Shown: positions 1 to 6,384 of the stretch, in pieces
Position numbering within the stretch: position 1 is the stretch's first letter
How the letters are laid out: each line of letters starts with the position of its first letter
Assembly: GCA_025056955.1 (NCBI GenBank)
Contig: JANWYL010000175.1
Span: 1 to 6,453, forward strand
DNA from: Sandaracinaceae bacterium
GTDB lineage: Bacteria; Myxococcota_A; Polyangia; Polyangiales; Sandaracinaceae
Length of the DNA: 6,453 bases
Reading direction: 5' to 3'
The notes under the pieces: generated by a model
What the model saw: only the letters and a program-made list of their open reading frames with translations
What the model was told of the DNA's origin: nothing
The model's database searches: none
Program-made: the position numbers and the translations under genes

Positions 1-227
1 CTGCAATAGGCCTCGCTCAAATCGAAAAAAAGCGCGGCAACATCGAAGGGGCCCGCCGCGTGATCATGAGCACCCTCGAGGCCGCCCGTGGCCTCAGCGA
101 GGCCCAAGAGCGGCTTTGGGCAGCTGCCTTGCGCCTCGAGCTTGGGATCGAACCAGACAAAACGGAAACCGAATCATCCCCTTCATCCACCGCTCCGCTT
201 TCCATGTCCTCAAGCGAAAAAGAGTGA
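1..227 (+). CDS. C-terminal fragment of a TPR-like protein (5' end outside window)
   Basis: Reading in the frame that begins at base 3 gives 74 residues ending in TGA at 225-227. The first 50 or so residues (AIGLAQIEKKRGNIEGARRV and onward) form amphipathic helices with the small/large residue spacing of a tetratricopeptide repeat, and no membrane segment is visible. The tail (about the last 24 residues) is rich in Ser, Thr, Pro and Glu and looks disordered. The gene converges on the minus-strand TPR-like gene, with only 15 bases between the two stop codons. No function can be assigned from this fragment; TPR proteins usually act as protein-interaction scaffolds. The frame is supported by the many GAG/GCC/CTC codons and by the helix pattern, but no start codon or domain end is available in the window. 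Confidence 0.6.
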   Translation, partial: AIGLAQIEKKRGNIEGARRVIMSTLEAARGLSEAQERLWAAALRLELGIEPDKTETESSPSSTAPLSMSSSEKE

Positions 228-242
228 TCGCTCGAGGAGAAA

Positions 243-1157
243 TCAGTTTGAGAAGGGATCGACCCGGCCCTGCGCTTCCTCTAGGGCATCGAGGAAGCCC
301 TCCTCCCAACTGGATGGGCTCTCTCGTGCAATCAAAAAGAAGAGGTCGGGGTTGACATAGGGAAAGGTGCGCAGCCTTTCGAGCTCGAAGTTTTCATTGG
401 CTTCAACAAAGGCTTGCCCATAAACCTCACTTCGGATGCTCGCAATGCGGTTTTGGATTTCTGCCCGCACCATCGGATCTGAAATCCGGGCATACATTTC
501 CTCGAGGTAGGCGATGGCCCGTTCTGCTTGACCCAAGCGCCCAAGCATCGAGCTATTGGAGAGCACGAGCCATTCGGGGGCAGCGCCAAAACGCACTGCG
601 TCCATGAGATGCTCAAGCCCTTCAAGCCTTAAAGACTCCCTTCGTTCTTTTGGAGCGAATATCGGGGCCTCGAAGGCCAAGGTCGCACCCAGCACCCACG
701 CAAGCTCACCGTCTTTTGGAAAGCGCTTTCGGCCTTTATACAAAAAAACAAGGGTTCGCTCGATGTCTTCCCAGGTTGTGCCTTGGGGTGAATAAACACC
801 TGCGCTTCCAATCCACACGTACACCGAGCGAAAATCGGGGTCGAGCGTGAGCATCGCTTCCGCATAGTTGTAGACATGCTCAAGACCCCCTCGGTGCAAA
901 ATATCCTCACCTTGGTAGACGAGGGCCATGCACCAAAGAAGCGAAGCCAGGGCATCATCGTAGCTCAAGGAAATCCAGGGGAGCCATTTCGCAGGGGGGA
1001 TGGCATAGATGTCTTCGTAGCTTTGCCCCTCCATGAATTGGCGGTGTGCCTCGTAACGCAGGGTTAAAAGGGCAAGCACAGCCCCCACACCCAAAAGCCA
1101 CTCAAACACCTTTAGGGCCAGGGTAGAGCCCTTCTTCCATTGGATGGCAACGCTCAT
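243..1157 (-). CDS. Membrane-anchored TPR-like protein of unknown function
   Basis: The protein has 304 residues from the ATG at 1157. A short basic N-terminus is followed by one strongly hydrophobic segment at about residues 13-33 (WLLGVGAVLALLTL region). This looks like a signal anchor that leaves a roughly 270-residue domain, probably periplasmic. The rest is helical with TPR-like stretches near residues 91-124 (a Y-N-Y-A-E-A pattern ending in LDPDF) and 205-239 (LGRLGQAERAIAYLEEMY). A GTG seven codons upstream keeps the frame open, but it lies inside the 3' arm of the pilin terminator hairpin, so I prefer the ATG. No good Shine-Dalgarno precedes the ATG closely; a GAGGGG about 13 bases upstream is the only candidate and is part of the stem. 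It is the next gene after the pilin and probably receives read-through transcription. TPR proteins are frequent pilus-assembly partners (PilF/Tgl type are lipoproteins), but this protein lacks a lipobox and is not recognisable as one of those. Confidence 0.8.
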   Translation of the reverse strand: MSVAIQWKKGSTLALKVFEWLLGVGAVLALLTLRYEAHRQFMEGQSYEDIYAIPPAKWLPWISLSYDDALASLLWCMALVYQGEDILHRGGLEHVYNYAEAMLTLDPDFRSVYVWIGSAGVYSPQGTTWEDIERTLVFLYKGRKRFPKDGELAWVLGATLAFEAPIFAPKERRESLRLEGLEHLMDAVRFGAAPEWLVLSNSSMLGRLGQAERAIAYLEEMYARISDPMVRAEIQNRIASIRSEVYGQAFVEANENFELERLRTFPYVNPDLFFLIARESPSSWEEGFLDALEEAQGRVDPFSN

Positions 1158-1160
1158 CTT

Positions 1161-1195
1161 AAAAGACAACCCCCTCACCTACAGGAGGTGAGGGG
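1161..1195 (-). terminator. Intrinsic terminator after the pilin gene, overlapping the next gene's leader
   Basis: On the minus strand a perfect 10-bp GC-rich stem (AGGTGAGGGG type arms at 1171-1180 and 1186-1195, 5-base loop) is followed at once by GTTGTCTTTT, an interrupted T-rich run. It starts 33 bases after the pilin stop codon and ends 3 bases before the ATG of the TPR-like gene. The T run is imperfect, so partial read-through into the downstream gene is plausible. The sequence shows the structure; termination strength is inferred. Confidence 0.8.
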
Positions 1196-1228
1196 ACGAA
1201 AGCCTAAACAACTACCTCAATCAAACGA

Positions 1229-1777
1229 TCACTCCAACTCGTTTGTGATGTTGTAACCAGGCGCACGCATGAGGTTATTGGAGTTGTCCGAACCTGCAGC
1301 CAGCTGGAATGTGGATTGGGTGCCATCACCATCCAAATCACCCATCGCGACAAAGGTGTAAAGATCCATGCCAGGGGTATTGCCGCACATTGCCCCTACA
1401 CCCGTGATTGCATACTGATAATAGACTGGGTCAGCGATGGTAAATCCCAAGGCGCGGAAAGAAGCTGGCTCTGTCATGTCGAAGTCAAGTTGGGTCTTGT
1501 GGGGGCCAGGGGTATTGGTGGTTGTGGCGTTTGCGACAGTACAGAAAACAGAAGCGGTCACCATTCCTCCAAACACAAGACCTGGCGGCCAGTTTTCTTG
1601 CTGGTAGTATGCAGCAGCTCCCTTGAAGAGGTTCACGAGATTGGTGGTCGCTTCTGTGGTCTTTGAGCGGCGGATGTAACCGACGAAGGCGGGAATCGCG
1701 AGCGCAGCGAGAATCCCGATGATCACCACGACGATCATGAGTTCGATGAGGGTGAATCCGTGCCTTGACTTTCGCAT
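1229..1777 (-). CDS. pilA: Type IV prepilin, probably the major pilin (PilA-like)
   Basis: The protein has 182 residues with a classic class III signal: a short basic leader MRKSRHG, then FTLIELMIVVVIIGILAALA. The prepilin peptidase (PilD) would cut after Gly7 and methylate Phe+1; Glu+5 is present. The N-terminal hydrophobic helix packs in the inner membrane and then in the fibre core. The C-terminal globular domain (about residues 55-182) has two cysteines (Cys79, Cys131) that could form one disulfide, and an Asp-rich loop GDLDGDG at 146-152 resembling a calcium-binding loop. A strong ribosome site (GAGGT, 5 bases before the ATG, at 1783-1787) fixes the start. It has its own sigma-54-like promoter, an operator array upstream and a terminator just after the stop, which together suggest a highly expressed monocistronic pilin. 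Calling it the major subunit, rather than the adjacent paralogue, rests on these signals and is an inference. Confidence 0.9.
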   Translation of the reverse strand: MRKSRHGFTLIELMIVVVIIGILAALAIPAFVGYIRRSKTTEATTNLVNLFKGAAAYYQQENWPPGLVFGGMVTASVFCTVANATTTNTPGPHKTQLDFDMTEPASFRALGFTIADPVYYQYAITGVGAMCGNTPGMDLYTFVAMGDLDGDGTQSTFQLAAGSDNSNNLMRAPGYNITNELE

Positions 1778-1816
1778 TTTTGACCTCTTTTTGTTTTTTG
1801 AACAGCCCGGTTACTA

Positions 1817-1832
1817 AGCACATCCTGGGCCA
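1817..1832 (-). promoter_or_regulatory. Sigma-54 (-24/-12) promoter of the pilin gene
   Basis: Read on the minus strand the site is TGGCCC-AGGAT-GTGCT, against the consensus TGGCAC-N5-TTGCW. The invariant GG and GC are separated by exactly 10 bases. It differs from the consensus in only two core positions. If GC sits at -13/-12, transcription would start near 1806, giving a 29-base leader that contains the GAGGT ribosome site. Pilin promoters driven by RpoN and PilR are well known in Pseudomonas, Myxococcus and Geobacter, and a PilR-type activator is encoded nearby. Confidence 0.72.
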
Positions 1833-1881
1833 CAACCAAAACGTGCAAATTCTTCGGGGCTGTACAAAAGAAGCGCAAGAA

Positions 1882-1921
1882 AGTGAGGACTTTCACCACT
1901 TGAGTGGTGATTTTCACCACT
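1882..1921. promoter_or_regulatory. Phased array of inverted half-sites, candidate activator binding region
   Basis: Three perfect 8-bp half-sites occur in alternating orientation: TCACCACT (1893-1900), AGTGGTGA (1903-1910) and TCACCACT (1914-1921). A weaker copy, AGTGAGGA (1882-1889, two mismatches), precedes them. Starts are 11, 10 and 11 bases apart, so every half-site faces the same side of the helix. Relative to the predicted pilin transcription start (near 1806), the array lies at roughly -76 to -115, where sigma-54 activators normally bind. It begins 8 bases after the stop codon of the upstream prepilin. The middle pair could also fold as a hairpin in that gene's mRNA, but no T run follows. 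Binding by the encoded PilR-like protein is an inference. Confidence 0.6.
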
Positions 1922-1929
1922 GCTTGCCG

Positions 1930-2481
1930 CTACTCCCACCCCTCAGGGAGTGCTACGTTTGGGAAAGGCTCACAATTTCTTCCTCCCCGAGCGATCACGA
2001 TCTGGGCGTTGGCGGAGGTGGTTTCGAGGCAGGCAGATACCCCATCTTCATCGAGATCGACCGCGCCATGGGCGCAAAAGTAGAAGTCGTTTTGGCCGAG
2101 GCCGGCAGGGCAATTGGGGTTGAGGACACCTGGGGGGCCTGCGAGCACTTGATAGACGAAGGGCGTTGGCTTGTCTGGCCTTGCGCCGAGCTGGCGCCAC
2201 TCTCGGGGTGGATCATGCCAGAGCTCGTAGAACATCGACGCAGAACCGGGAGTGGACGAGGGAAACCACGGAGCTGCGGCATACTGGCCAAATTCAGAGC
2301 GGTAGGCCTCTTCACGCTGGCGGATTTCGCCGAGGAAGGCAAAGCCATCGGCCATGCGGGCGCGCTGCACGTAGTTGTTGAAGGCGGGGATTGCGATCGA
2401 GGCGAGAATTCCAATGATCACCACGACCACCAGCAGTTCGACCAAGGTGAAGCCGGAGTTTCTGAGTTGATGGCGAGACAT
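1930..2481 (-). CDS. Second type IV prepilin (pilin paralogue or pilin-like minor subunit)
   Basis: The protein has 183 residues. The leader MSRHQLRNSG is followed by FTLVELLVVVVIIGILASIA, so prepilin peptidase would cleave after Gly10, leaving Phe+1 and Glu+5. The globular domain has four cysteines (124, 136, 151, 170), enough for two disulfides, and an Asp-rich DLDEDG loop at 142-147, analogous to the loop in the neighbouring pilin. The frame stays open far upstream of the ATG, but the ATG at 2481 is chosen because a ribosome site (AGGGAG, about 8 bases upstream) and the start of the canonical leader coincide there. It lies 76 bases after the DUF2723 gene and may be cotranscribed with it. 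Apart from the N-terminal helix and the Asp loop it shares little with the other pilin, so it could be a minor pilin, an alternative major pilin or a specialised subunit. Confidence 0.9.
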   Translation of the reverse strand: MSRHQLRNSGFTLVELLVVVVIIGILASIAIPAFNNYVQRARMADGFAFLGEIRQREEAYRSEFGQYAAAPWFPSSTPGSASMFYELWHDPPREWRQLGARPDKPTPFVYQVLAGPPGVLNPNCPAGLGQNDFYFCAHGAVDLDEDGVSACLETTSANAQIVIARGGRNCEPFPNVALPEGWE

Positions 2482-2542
2482 TGCTTTCACTCCCTGCAAG
2501 TGCCTTTCGAAAGAAAGATGCCATGGCCAAGGGACCAATGAC

Positions 2543-2558
2543 AGGCCCCAAAGGGCCT
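2543..2558 (-). other. Short GC-rich hairpin at the end of the DUF2723 gene
   Basis: A perfect 6-bp stem (AGGCCC / GGGCCT, 4-base loop) touches the stop codon of the DUF2723 gene and sits in the 76-base gap before the first prepilin. On the minus strand the next bases are GTCATTGG, not a T run, so it is a poor intrinsic terminator. It could be an mRNA processing or stability element, or chance. Nothing else convincing is seen in this gap apart from the pilin ribosome site. Confidence 0.3.
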
Positions 2559-4513
2559 TAGTGCCAAATTCTTTCGGCCCGAAGGGCAGCTTCTTCCGGA
2601 TCGATGGCCGAAAGCCCCGCGATTTGCACCCCGGCGGGGCAAAGGGGGGGCAGGATTGGCGCAGAACGGGGGCACGCGGGGAGAGGGGGCAGGGGAAAAG
2701 GAAATGCCCGCAAAGAAGGGGGCCACGGCCCCAGGCGGTAGCGGGGAAGGCTTGCGGCATCCAACACGCGCAAGGCTTCTTCATGGCGCCCAAGCTGCCA
2801 AAGCGCTTGGGCACGTTCAATGGCCAAGGCCGCAAGGATTTCGTGGGTGGGAGGCGAGCCTGCATCGACAAGGGCAATGGATTGGGCGAAAAAAGAAGGA
2901 GTGGCTTGAGTGGAAATCGAGTGGCGAAGCCAGTCGGGGGCAGGGCAGGGGCGAGCGAGGAGCCACCACCCCGCCTCGCAAAAGCCAAGGCCAAGCCCTT
3001 GCGCGATCCAGCCGCTTTCAACCAGGATAGGGCGCTCGGGGTGGGCATTGAGAAGGCGCTGGATGCGGCCCATGCGCCCTCCGGCCCCCTGAAGTGGAAA
3101 ACCTTGCAGATCGGGGTGTTGCTCAAAGAACAAGCGCCAAAACCAAGAAGAGGCAGCAAGACCAAGTGGAACCAGGGCGATATCGGCGCGTCTTTTTTCA
3201 ACAAGTTGCACGTACAAAAGGGGAGCCACCCAGTGATCGGAAGCGATGAGCACAAAGGCTTGCGGTGGAGCCTTCTCGATGGCTTCTCGGACGATGTGCC
3301 CAAGCACCCGATCGCGACCCCTCGAGCGGGCCCAGAAGGGAGGTGAAGAGGCGCTCTGCAAAAAAAAGAGGGTGATTGCCAAAGTTGTGCAAGTTGTACG
3401 CGCCCTTGGATGTTTCCAGGAAAAATGTGCAACGCGATTGGCAATCGCTGTGCTCCCAAGCAGAATCGCGGGGCCAAGGTAGTTTTGGTAGTCGGCGATT
3501 TCTGGGTGAAAGATGCGGTGAGAGCAAAGCAAGCAAGCGGTTGATGTTCCCAGCACCAACCCATCAAAGCGGCTTAGAGGGCGTTCTTTTCTGATGAGGA
3601 AAATCGCAATTCCACCCAAAAGGAGAAGCCACAATATCGGGCCACTCGCAGACCACCTGAACCACTCAACCAGGTGTTCACCAAATTCAGTGAGGGTGGT
3701 TCCGCGGTTGCGCTCATAGTCTTCACCTTGAAAATAAGCGAGAAGACGCTCGAAATTTGAAGGATCACCCCAAATAAAACCCCTGCCCTTCAACCACGCG
3801 ATGGCTGGTACATAGGTGTATGGAAGGAGACCAAGCCCAAAGCCCTTCAAAAGAGGCCAAAGGGTGAGAGCGGGTTGTTGCTTGGGTAGCTTTCCTTCTG
3901 CAATTCGGAGTGCGGTGATCCCCCCAAGCAAAGCGCCGTGATAGGCGTTTGCACTAAAGGTGAGACCAAGGCCAAGCCCTGCACCAAAACTTTTTCGCTC
4001 GGGCTCAATTTCTCTGTGCTCCATCCAGGCGAGGGCCCATGCAAAGCCAAATGCAGACAGGGCATACACCTCGACCCGTGTGCCACAATCCCAAAGGGGA
4101 GGAAGGAGGAGAGCTCCCGCGATGACAAGACCAGCAAGCCATGGTGCATGGTTTTCTCGAAGGTTGCCCTCTGAAGTGGCAAGGGCCATCGCAGGAATCG
4201 CAGTGAGGGAGTGAAAAAGCGATGACATGAGGGCAAGCGCTGTAAGAGGTGAAAGCATCCACCCCCAGAGACGCACCCACACAATTCCCAAGAGGGTGTG
4301 GAGCGGTTGCCCAATGGGGTGTGAGAGGCCAATATCGACAGCCACAAGCGCAAGTTCTGAGGAATCGTATGGGCCGAGATCGGTGCCAAGCGTGGCAAGG
4401 TCGTAGAGAAAAACAAGAAGCGCCACACACCACGCTGCTTGAAAGGCCTCTCCCCTAAGATCAAGACCCAGTCCAAAGCAATTTGCCTTGCTTTTTCTTG
4501 CGTTTGCGGGCAT
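2558..4513 (-). CDS. DUF2723 family GT-C-type membrane protein with C-terminal TPR-like segment
   Basis: The protein has 651 residues from the ATG. About ten hydrophobic segments fill the first 390 residues. The first extramembrane loop (about 48-76) carries PYDSSELALVAVDIGLSHP and then GQPLHTLLG, matching the DUF2723 signature (D-x-G-E-L, then HPPGYPL). EVYALSAF at 148-155 is a second family motif. Asp50 and Glu53 are in the position of the GT-C catalytic acid. Such proteins are thought to transfer a sugar from a lipid-linked donor on the periplasmic side; the substrate is unknown. Residues about 395-560 form a soluble domain, 567-585 (RAQALWQLGRHEEALRVLD) resemble one TPR, and 596-627 are unusually proline-rich. 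A TTG ten codons upstream also opens the frame; neither start has a clear ribosome site, and ATG is preferred on codon type. In the canonical motif Gly is replaced by Ser (DSSEL) and Tyr by Gln (GQPL). Its place beside two pilins makes pilin glycosylation possible, not shown. Confidence 0.85.
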   Translation of the reverse strand: MPANARKSKANCFGLGLDLRGEAFQAAWCVALLVFLYDLATLGTDLGPYDSSELALVAVDIGLSHPIGQPLHTLLGIVWVRLWGWMLSPLTALALMSSLFHSLTAIPAMALATSEGNLRENHAPWLAGLVIAGALLLPPLWDCGTRVEVYALSAFGFAWALAWMEHREIEPERKSFGAGLGLGLTFSANAYHGALLGGITALRIAEGKLPKQQPALTLWPLLKGFGLGLLPYTYVPAIAWLKGRGFIWGDPSNFERLLAYFQGEDYERNRGTTLTEFGEHLVEWFRWSASGPILWLLLLGGIAIFLIRKERPLSRFDGLVLGTSTACLLCSHRIFHPEIADYQNYLGPAILLGSTAIANRVAHFSWKHPRARTTCTTLAITLFFLQSASSPPFWARSRGRDRVLGHIVREAIEKAPPQAFVLIASDHWVAPLLYVQLVEKRRADIALVPLGLAASSWFWRLFFEQHPDLQGFPLQGAGGRMGRIQRLLNAHPERPILVESGWIAQGLGLGFCEAGWWLLARPCPAPDWLRHSISTQATPSFFAQSIALVDAGSPPTHEILAALAIERAQALWQLGRHEEALRVLDAASLPRYRLGPWPPSLRAFPFPLPPLPACPRSAPILPPLCPAGVQIAGLSAIDPEEAALRAERIWH

Positions 4514-4536
4514 TTTTGTGGTTGTGTCAAAAGGTG

Positions 4537-4546
4537 CACTCAAGTG
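4537..4546. promoter_or_regulatory. Palindromic motif shared with the pilin operator
   Basis: The minus strand reads CACTTGAGTG, the same 10-mer that forms the centre of the pilin operator array on the plus strand (1897-1906). It lies in the 103-base gap between the activator gene and the preferred start of the DUF2723 gene, and covers the alternative TTG start. No flanking phased copies and no clear promoter were found in the gap, so a regulatory role is tentative. Confidence 0.25.
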
Positions 4547-4616
4547 TGGTTGCGGGTGTGGAAATCACAGCCCAGAGGGGTGGGTCTCTAAGTGCGAATC
4601 ACCTTGGTTGACGCCA

Positions 4617-6032
4617 CTATTTTTCGTCTTCGGGGTTGCTTTCTTCGATGGAGAGGCCATGCTTTTTTAGGCGGTAGCGGAAAGCGTGGAAACTCATCCC
4701 GAGCAAGCGAGCGGCAGCCTTTTGGCGACCTCCGCTTTTTTCCATGGCTTTGAGCAGCATGGTGCGCTCGAGTTCTCCGAGCCACGCGTCGAGATCGATC
4801 CCTTCTTCACCGAGCTCCGGAAGAGAAGGTGAAGGCGGTTGTTCGCAAGGTGTGGCTGGAGGATGCATGGGTATATCCTCCATGGTGATGAGGGGGCCAC
4901 GCGACAATGCCACTGCACGCTCGATCAGATTTTCAAGCTCCCTCACATTTCCTGGATAGGTTTGCTGGGTGAGCCATCGGAGCACTTCTGGGTGAAAAAC
5001 GAGGTGCTTATTCTGAATCGTCGCATGCTTTTTGAGGAAATGCTCGGCGAGTAGAGGGATATCTTCTCGCCGCTCCCGGAGGGGGGGAAGGTGAATGCGA
5101 ATCACGTTGAGCCGATAGAAGAGGTCTTGCCTGAAATGCCCAAGGGCCACCTCTTTTTCGATGGATCGATTCGTGGCGGCAATCACCCTCACGTCCACCG
5201 CCACATCCTGGGTGGCCCCAACTGGACGAACGCTTCGTTCTTGGAGCACGCGGAGGAGTTTTGCTTGAACCGATAGGGGAAGCTCACCGATTTCGTCTAA
5301 AAAGAGGGTTCCGCCATCAGCAGCCCGAAAGAGGCCTTCTTTGCGAGTGGTGGCACCAGTAAAGGCTCCTTTCTCGTGGCCAAAGAGCTCGCTTTCGATG
5401 AGGCTTTCTGGCATCGCCGCGCAATTGATGGCCACAAAAGGCTTATCCTTTCGGGGCGAAGCTTCATGGAGCGCCCGCGCGATCATTTCTTTGCCAGTTC
5501 CGCTTTCCCCTGTGATGAGCACGCTCGAAGGGGCACTGGCGGCCCGCTCGATGAGCTCGAGGACCCGCCGCATGGCCGGGCTTTGCCCGATGATTTTGCG
5601 CTGGCTTTTGTTGAGCGCTGCCCTAAGCAGGCGGTTATCGCTGACGATGGCGCTTTTCTCAAGCGCTTTTTCGACAAGCACAAGAAGCTCATGGGTTCGA
5701 AAAGGCTTTTGTACGAAGTCGTAAGCCCCGCGCCGCATGGCCTCAAGGGCGCTTTCCACCGTGCCATAAGCAGTGATCACGATGACCTGCGTGGCCTCGT
5801 CTTTGGCCCTCGCACGGCTCAAAAGCTCCATCCCCGAACCATCTGGAAGGGCAAGATCGGTGATGATGAGGCGGTAGGGCTCGCTCTTCTCAACAGCTGA
5901 GAGGGCCTCTTTGAGATGAGCGGTGCTTTCGACAGCATAGCCCGCGCGCCGAAGCAGGACCGAAAGCATCTCACGCATCCCTGCTTCGTCCTCGCACACG
6001 AGGATCTTCGTTGGCTGGTCCAGCCCCTTCAT
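4617..6032 (-). CDS. pilR: PilR-like sigma-54-dependent response regulator (NtrC family)
   Basis: The protein has 471 residues with the full three-domain NtrC layout. The receiver domain (about 9-125) has the acidic pair Glu14-Asp15, phosphoacceptor Asp59 (IITDLALPDGSG), Thr87 and Lys109. The AAA+ domain (about 147-375) has Walker A GESGTGKE (175-182), the sigma-54 contact loop GAFTGA (222-227), Walker B LFLDE (243-247) and the LFYRLNVI sensor/arginine-finger region. The C-terminal Fis-type helix-turn-helix (about 420-458) ends in FRYRLKKHGL, very close to PilR output domains; the linker LDAWLGELERTML is also PilR-like. All catalytic motifs are intact. The ATG is chosen over a TTG one codon earlier because AGGA lies 5 bases upstream and the ATG overlaps the previous gene's stop by one base (TGATG). 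PilR is normally paired with the PilS kinase, which is not in this window. It probably activates the sigma-54-type pilin promoter downstream. Another NtrC-class specificity is possible. Confidence 0.88.
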   Translation of the reverse strand: MKGLDQPTKILVCEDEAGMREMLSVLLRRAGYAVESTAHLKEALSAVEKSEPYRLIITDLALPDGSGMELLSRARAKDEATQVIVITAYGTVESALEAMRRGAYDFVQKPFRTHELLVLVEKALEKSAIVSDNRLLRAALNKSQRKIIGQSPAMRRVLELIERAASAPSSVLITGESGTGKEMIARALHEASPRKDKPFVAINCAAMPESLIESELFGHEKGAFTGATTRKEGLFRAADGGTLFLDEIGELPLSVQAKLLRVLQERSVRPVGATQDVAVDVRVIAATNRSIEKEVALGHFRQDLFYRLNVIRIHLPPLRERREDIPLLAEHFLKKHATIQNKHLVFHPEVLRWLTQQTYPGNVRELENLIERAVALSRGPLITMEDIPMHPPATPCEQPPSPSLPELGEEGIDLDAWLGELERTMLLKAMEKSGGRQKAAARLLGMSFHAFRYRLKKHGLSIEESNPEDEK

Positions 6033-6358
6033 CAAAATCCTGTTCTAGAGCTCAATTTTTTGTTGTGGCGCACCGAGATGGCTTGCACCGCATCGTAGGG
6101 GATGAAAAAGAGCGTTTGGTCAGCCTGCTCGATGCGCAAAAAAGAACCGCATTCAATTCGCACGACCTCGGAAATCACAGGGATTCCCTTGTCACAACGG
6201 AGGTAAAAGGTGAGCTGGTAATCAGGAGCGACGACGTAGCTTTGCATTTCGCCTTTGGCTTCTTCCACCTTACAGCCGGGCGCTGCGCCGAGAATCGCTT
6301 CGAGCATTTCACGCGTCATCCCTTGCATCCTCATCAGCTCCTTTTGCCTGTCAAGCAT
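6032..6358 (-). CDS. Small conserved-looking protein of unknown function, coupled to pilR
   Basis: The protein has 108 residues if it starts at the ATG at 6358. I do not recognise it. The first 30 residues are helical and Met-rich (LMRMQGMTREMLEAIL), with no signal peptide or membrane segment, so it should be cytoplasmic. The rest looks like alternating beta strands (SYVVAPDYQLTFYLRC, then a strand pair ending in TLFFIPYDAVQAISVR), a small-barrel look that is only an impression. The start is uncertain: AAGGAG at about 6340 lies 9 bases before an ATG at 6328, which would give a 98-residue protein. A TTG at 6427 would overlap the divergent gene and is unlikely. Its TGA overlaps the activator's ATG by one base, implying translational coupling and one operon, so a role in the same regulatory pathway is possible. 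Confidence 0.7.
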   Translation of the reverse strand: MLDRQKELMRMQGMTREMLEAILGAAPGCKVEEAKGEMQSYVVAPDYQLTFYLRCDKGIPVISEVVRIECGSFLRIEQADQTLFFIPYDAVQAISVRHNKKLSSRTGF

Positions 6359-6384
6359 TGCTTGGCCGCCAAAGGTTGCTACTG

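Noticed and set aside
209..236. Inverted repeat at the convergent gene junction (CTCAAGCGA / TCGCTCGAG, 10-base loop).
   Set aside because: It has one mismatch on the plus strand (a G-U pair on the minus-strand RNA), a long loop and no T run after the stem, so it is not a credible intrinsic terminator.
1229..1777. Aromatic residues in the N-terminal helix of the mature pilin (Phe1, Phe24, Tyr27, Tyr51) as a sign of conductive pili.
   Set aside because: Aromatics at 1, 24 and 27 are common in ordinary type IV pilins, and this pilin has a full globular domain unlike the short Geobacter pilin, so the claim is unsupported.
1765..2541. A 258-codon open frame on the plus strand opposite the prepilin and its control region.
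   Set aside because: It is antisense to the prepilin, spans the sigma-54 region, and its translation is not protein-like; a GC-rich shadow frame explains it.
2550..2566. TGGCAC at the end of the DUF2723 gene as the -24 box of a sigma-54 promoter for the first prepilin.
   Set aside because: The position for the -12 GC reads CT, and TGGCAC is fully explained as the last Trp-His codons of the gene.
2561..3346. A 261-codon plus-strand open frame opposite the DUF2723 gene.
   Set aside because: Its translation is rich in Gly, Arg, Lys and Pro, with no recognisable domain, and the opposite strand has clear family motifs.
2482..3567. The reading frame of the first prepilin stays open for about 360 codons upstream of its ATG, as if encoding a 545-residue protein.
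   Set aside because: The upstream part lies wholly inside the DUF2723 gene in another frame, has no domain-like pattern, and the ATG at 2481 has a ribosome site followed by a canonical prepilin leader.
6360..6384. Possible -24/-12 element (TTGGC ... TTGCT) before the HMG-CoA lyase-type gene.
   Set aside because: GG and GC are separated by 12 bases, not the required 10.
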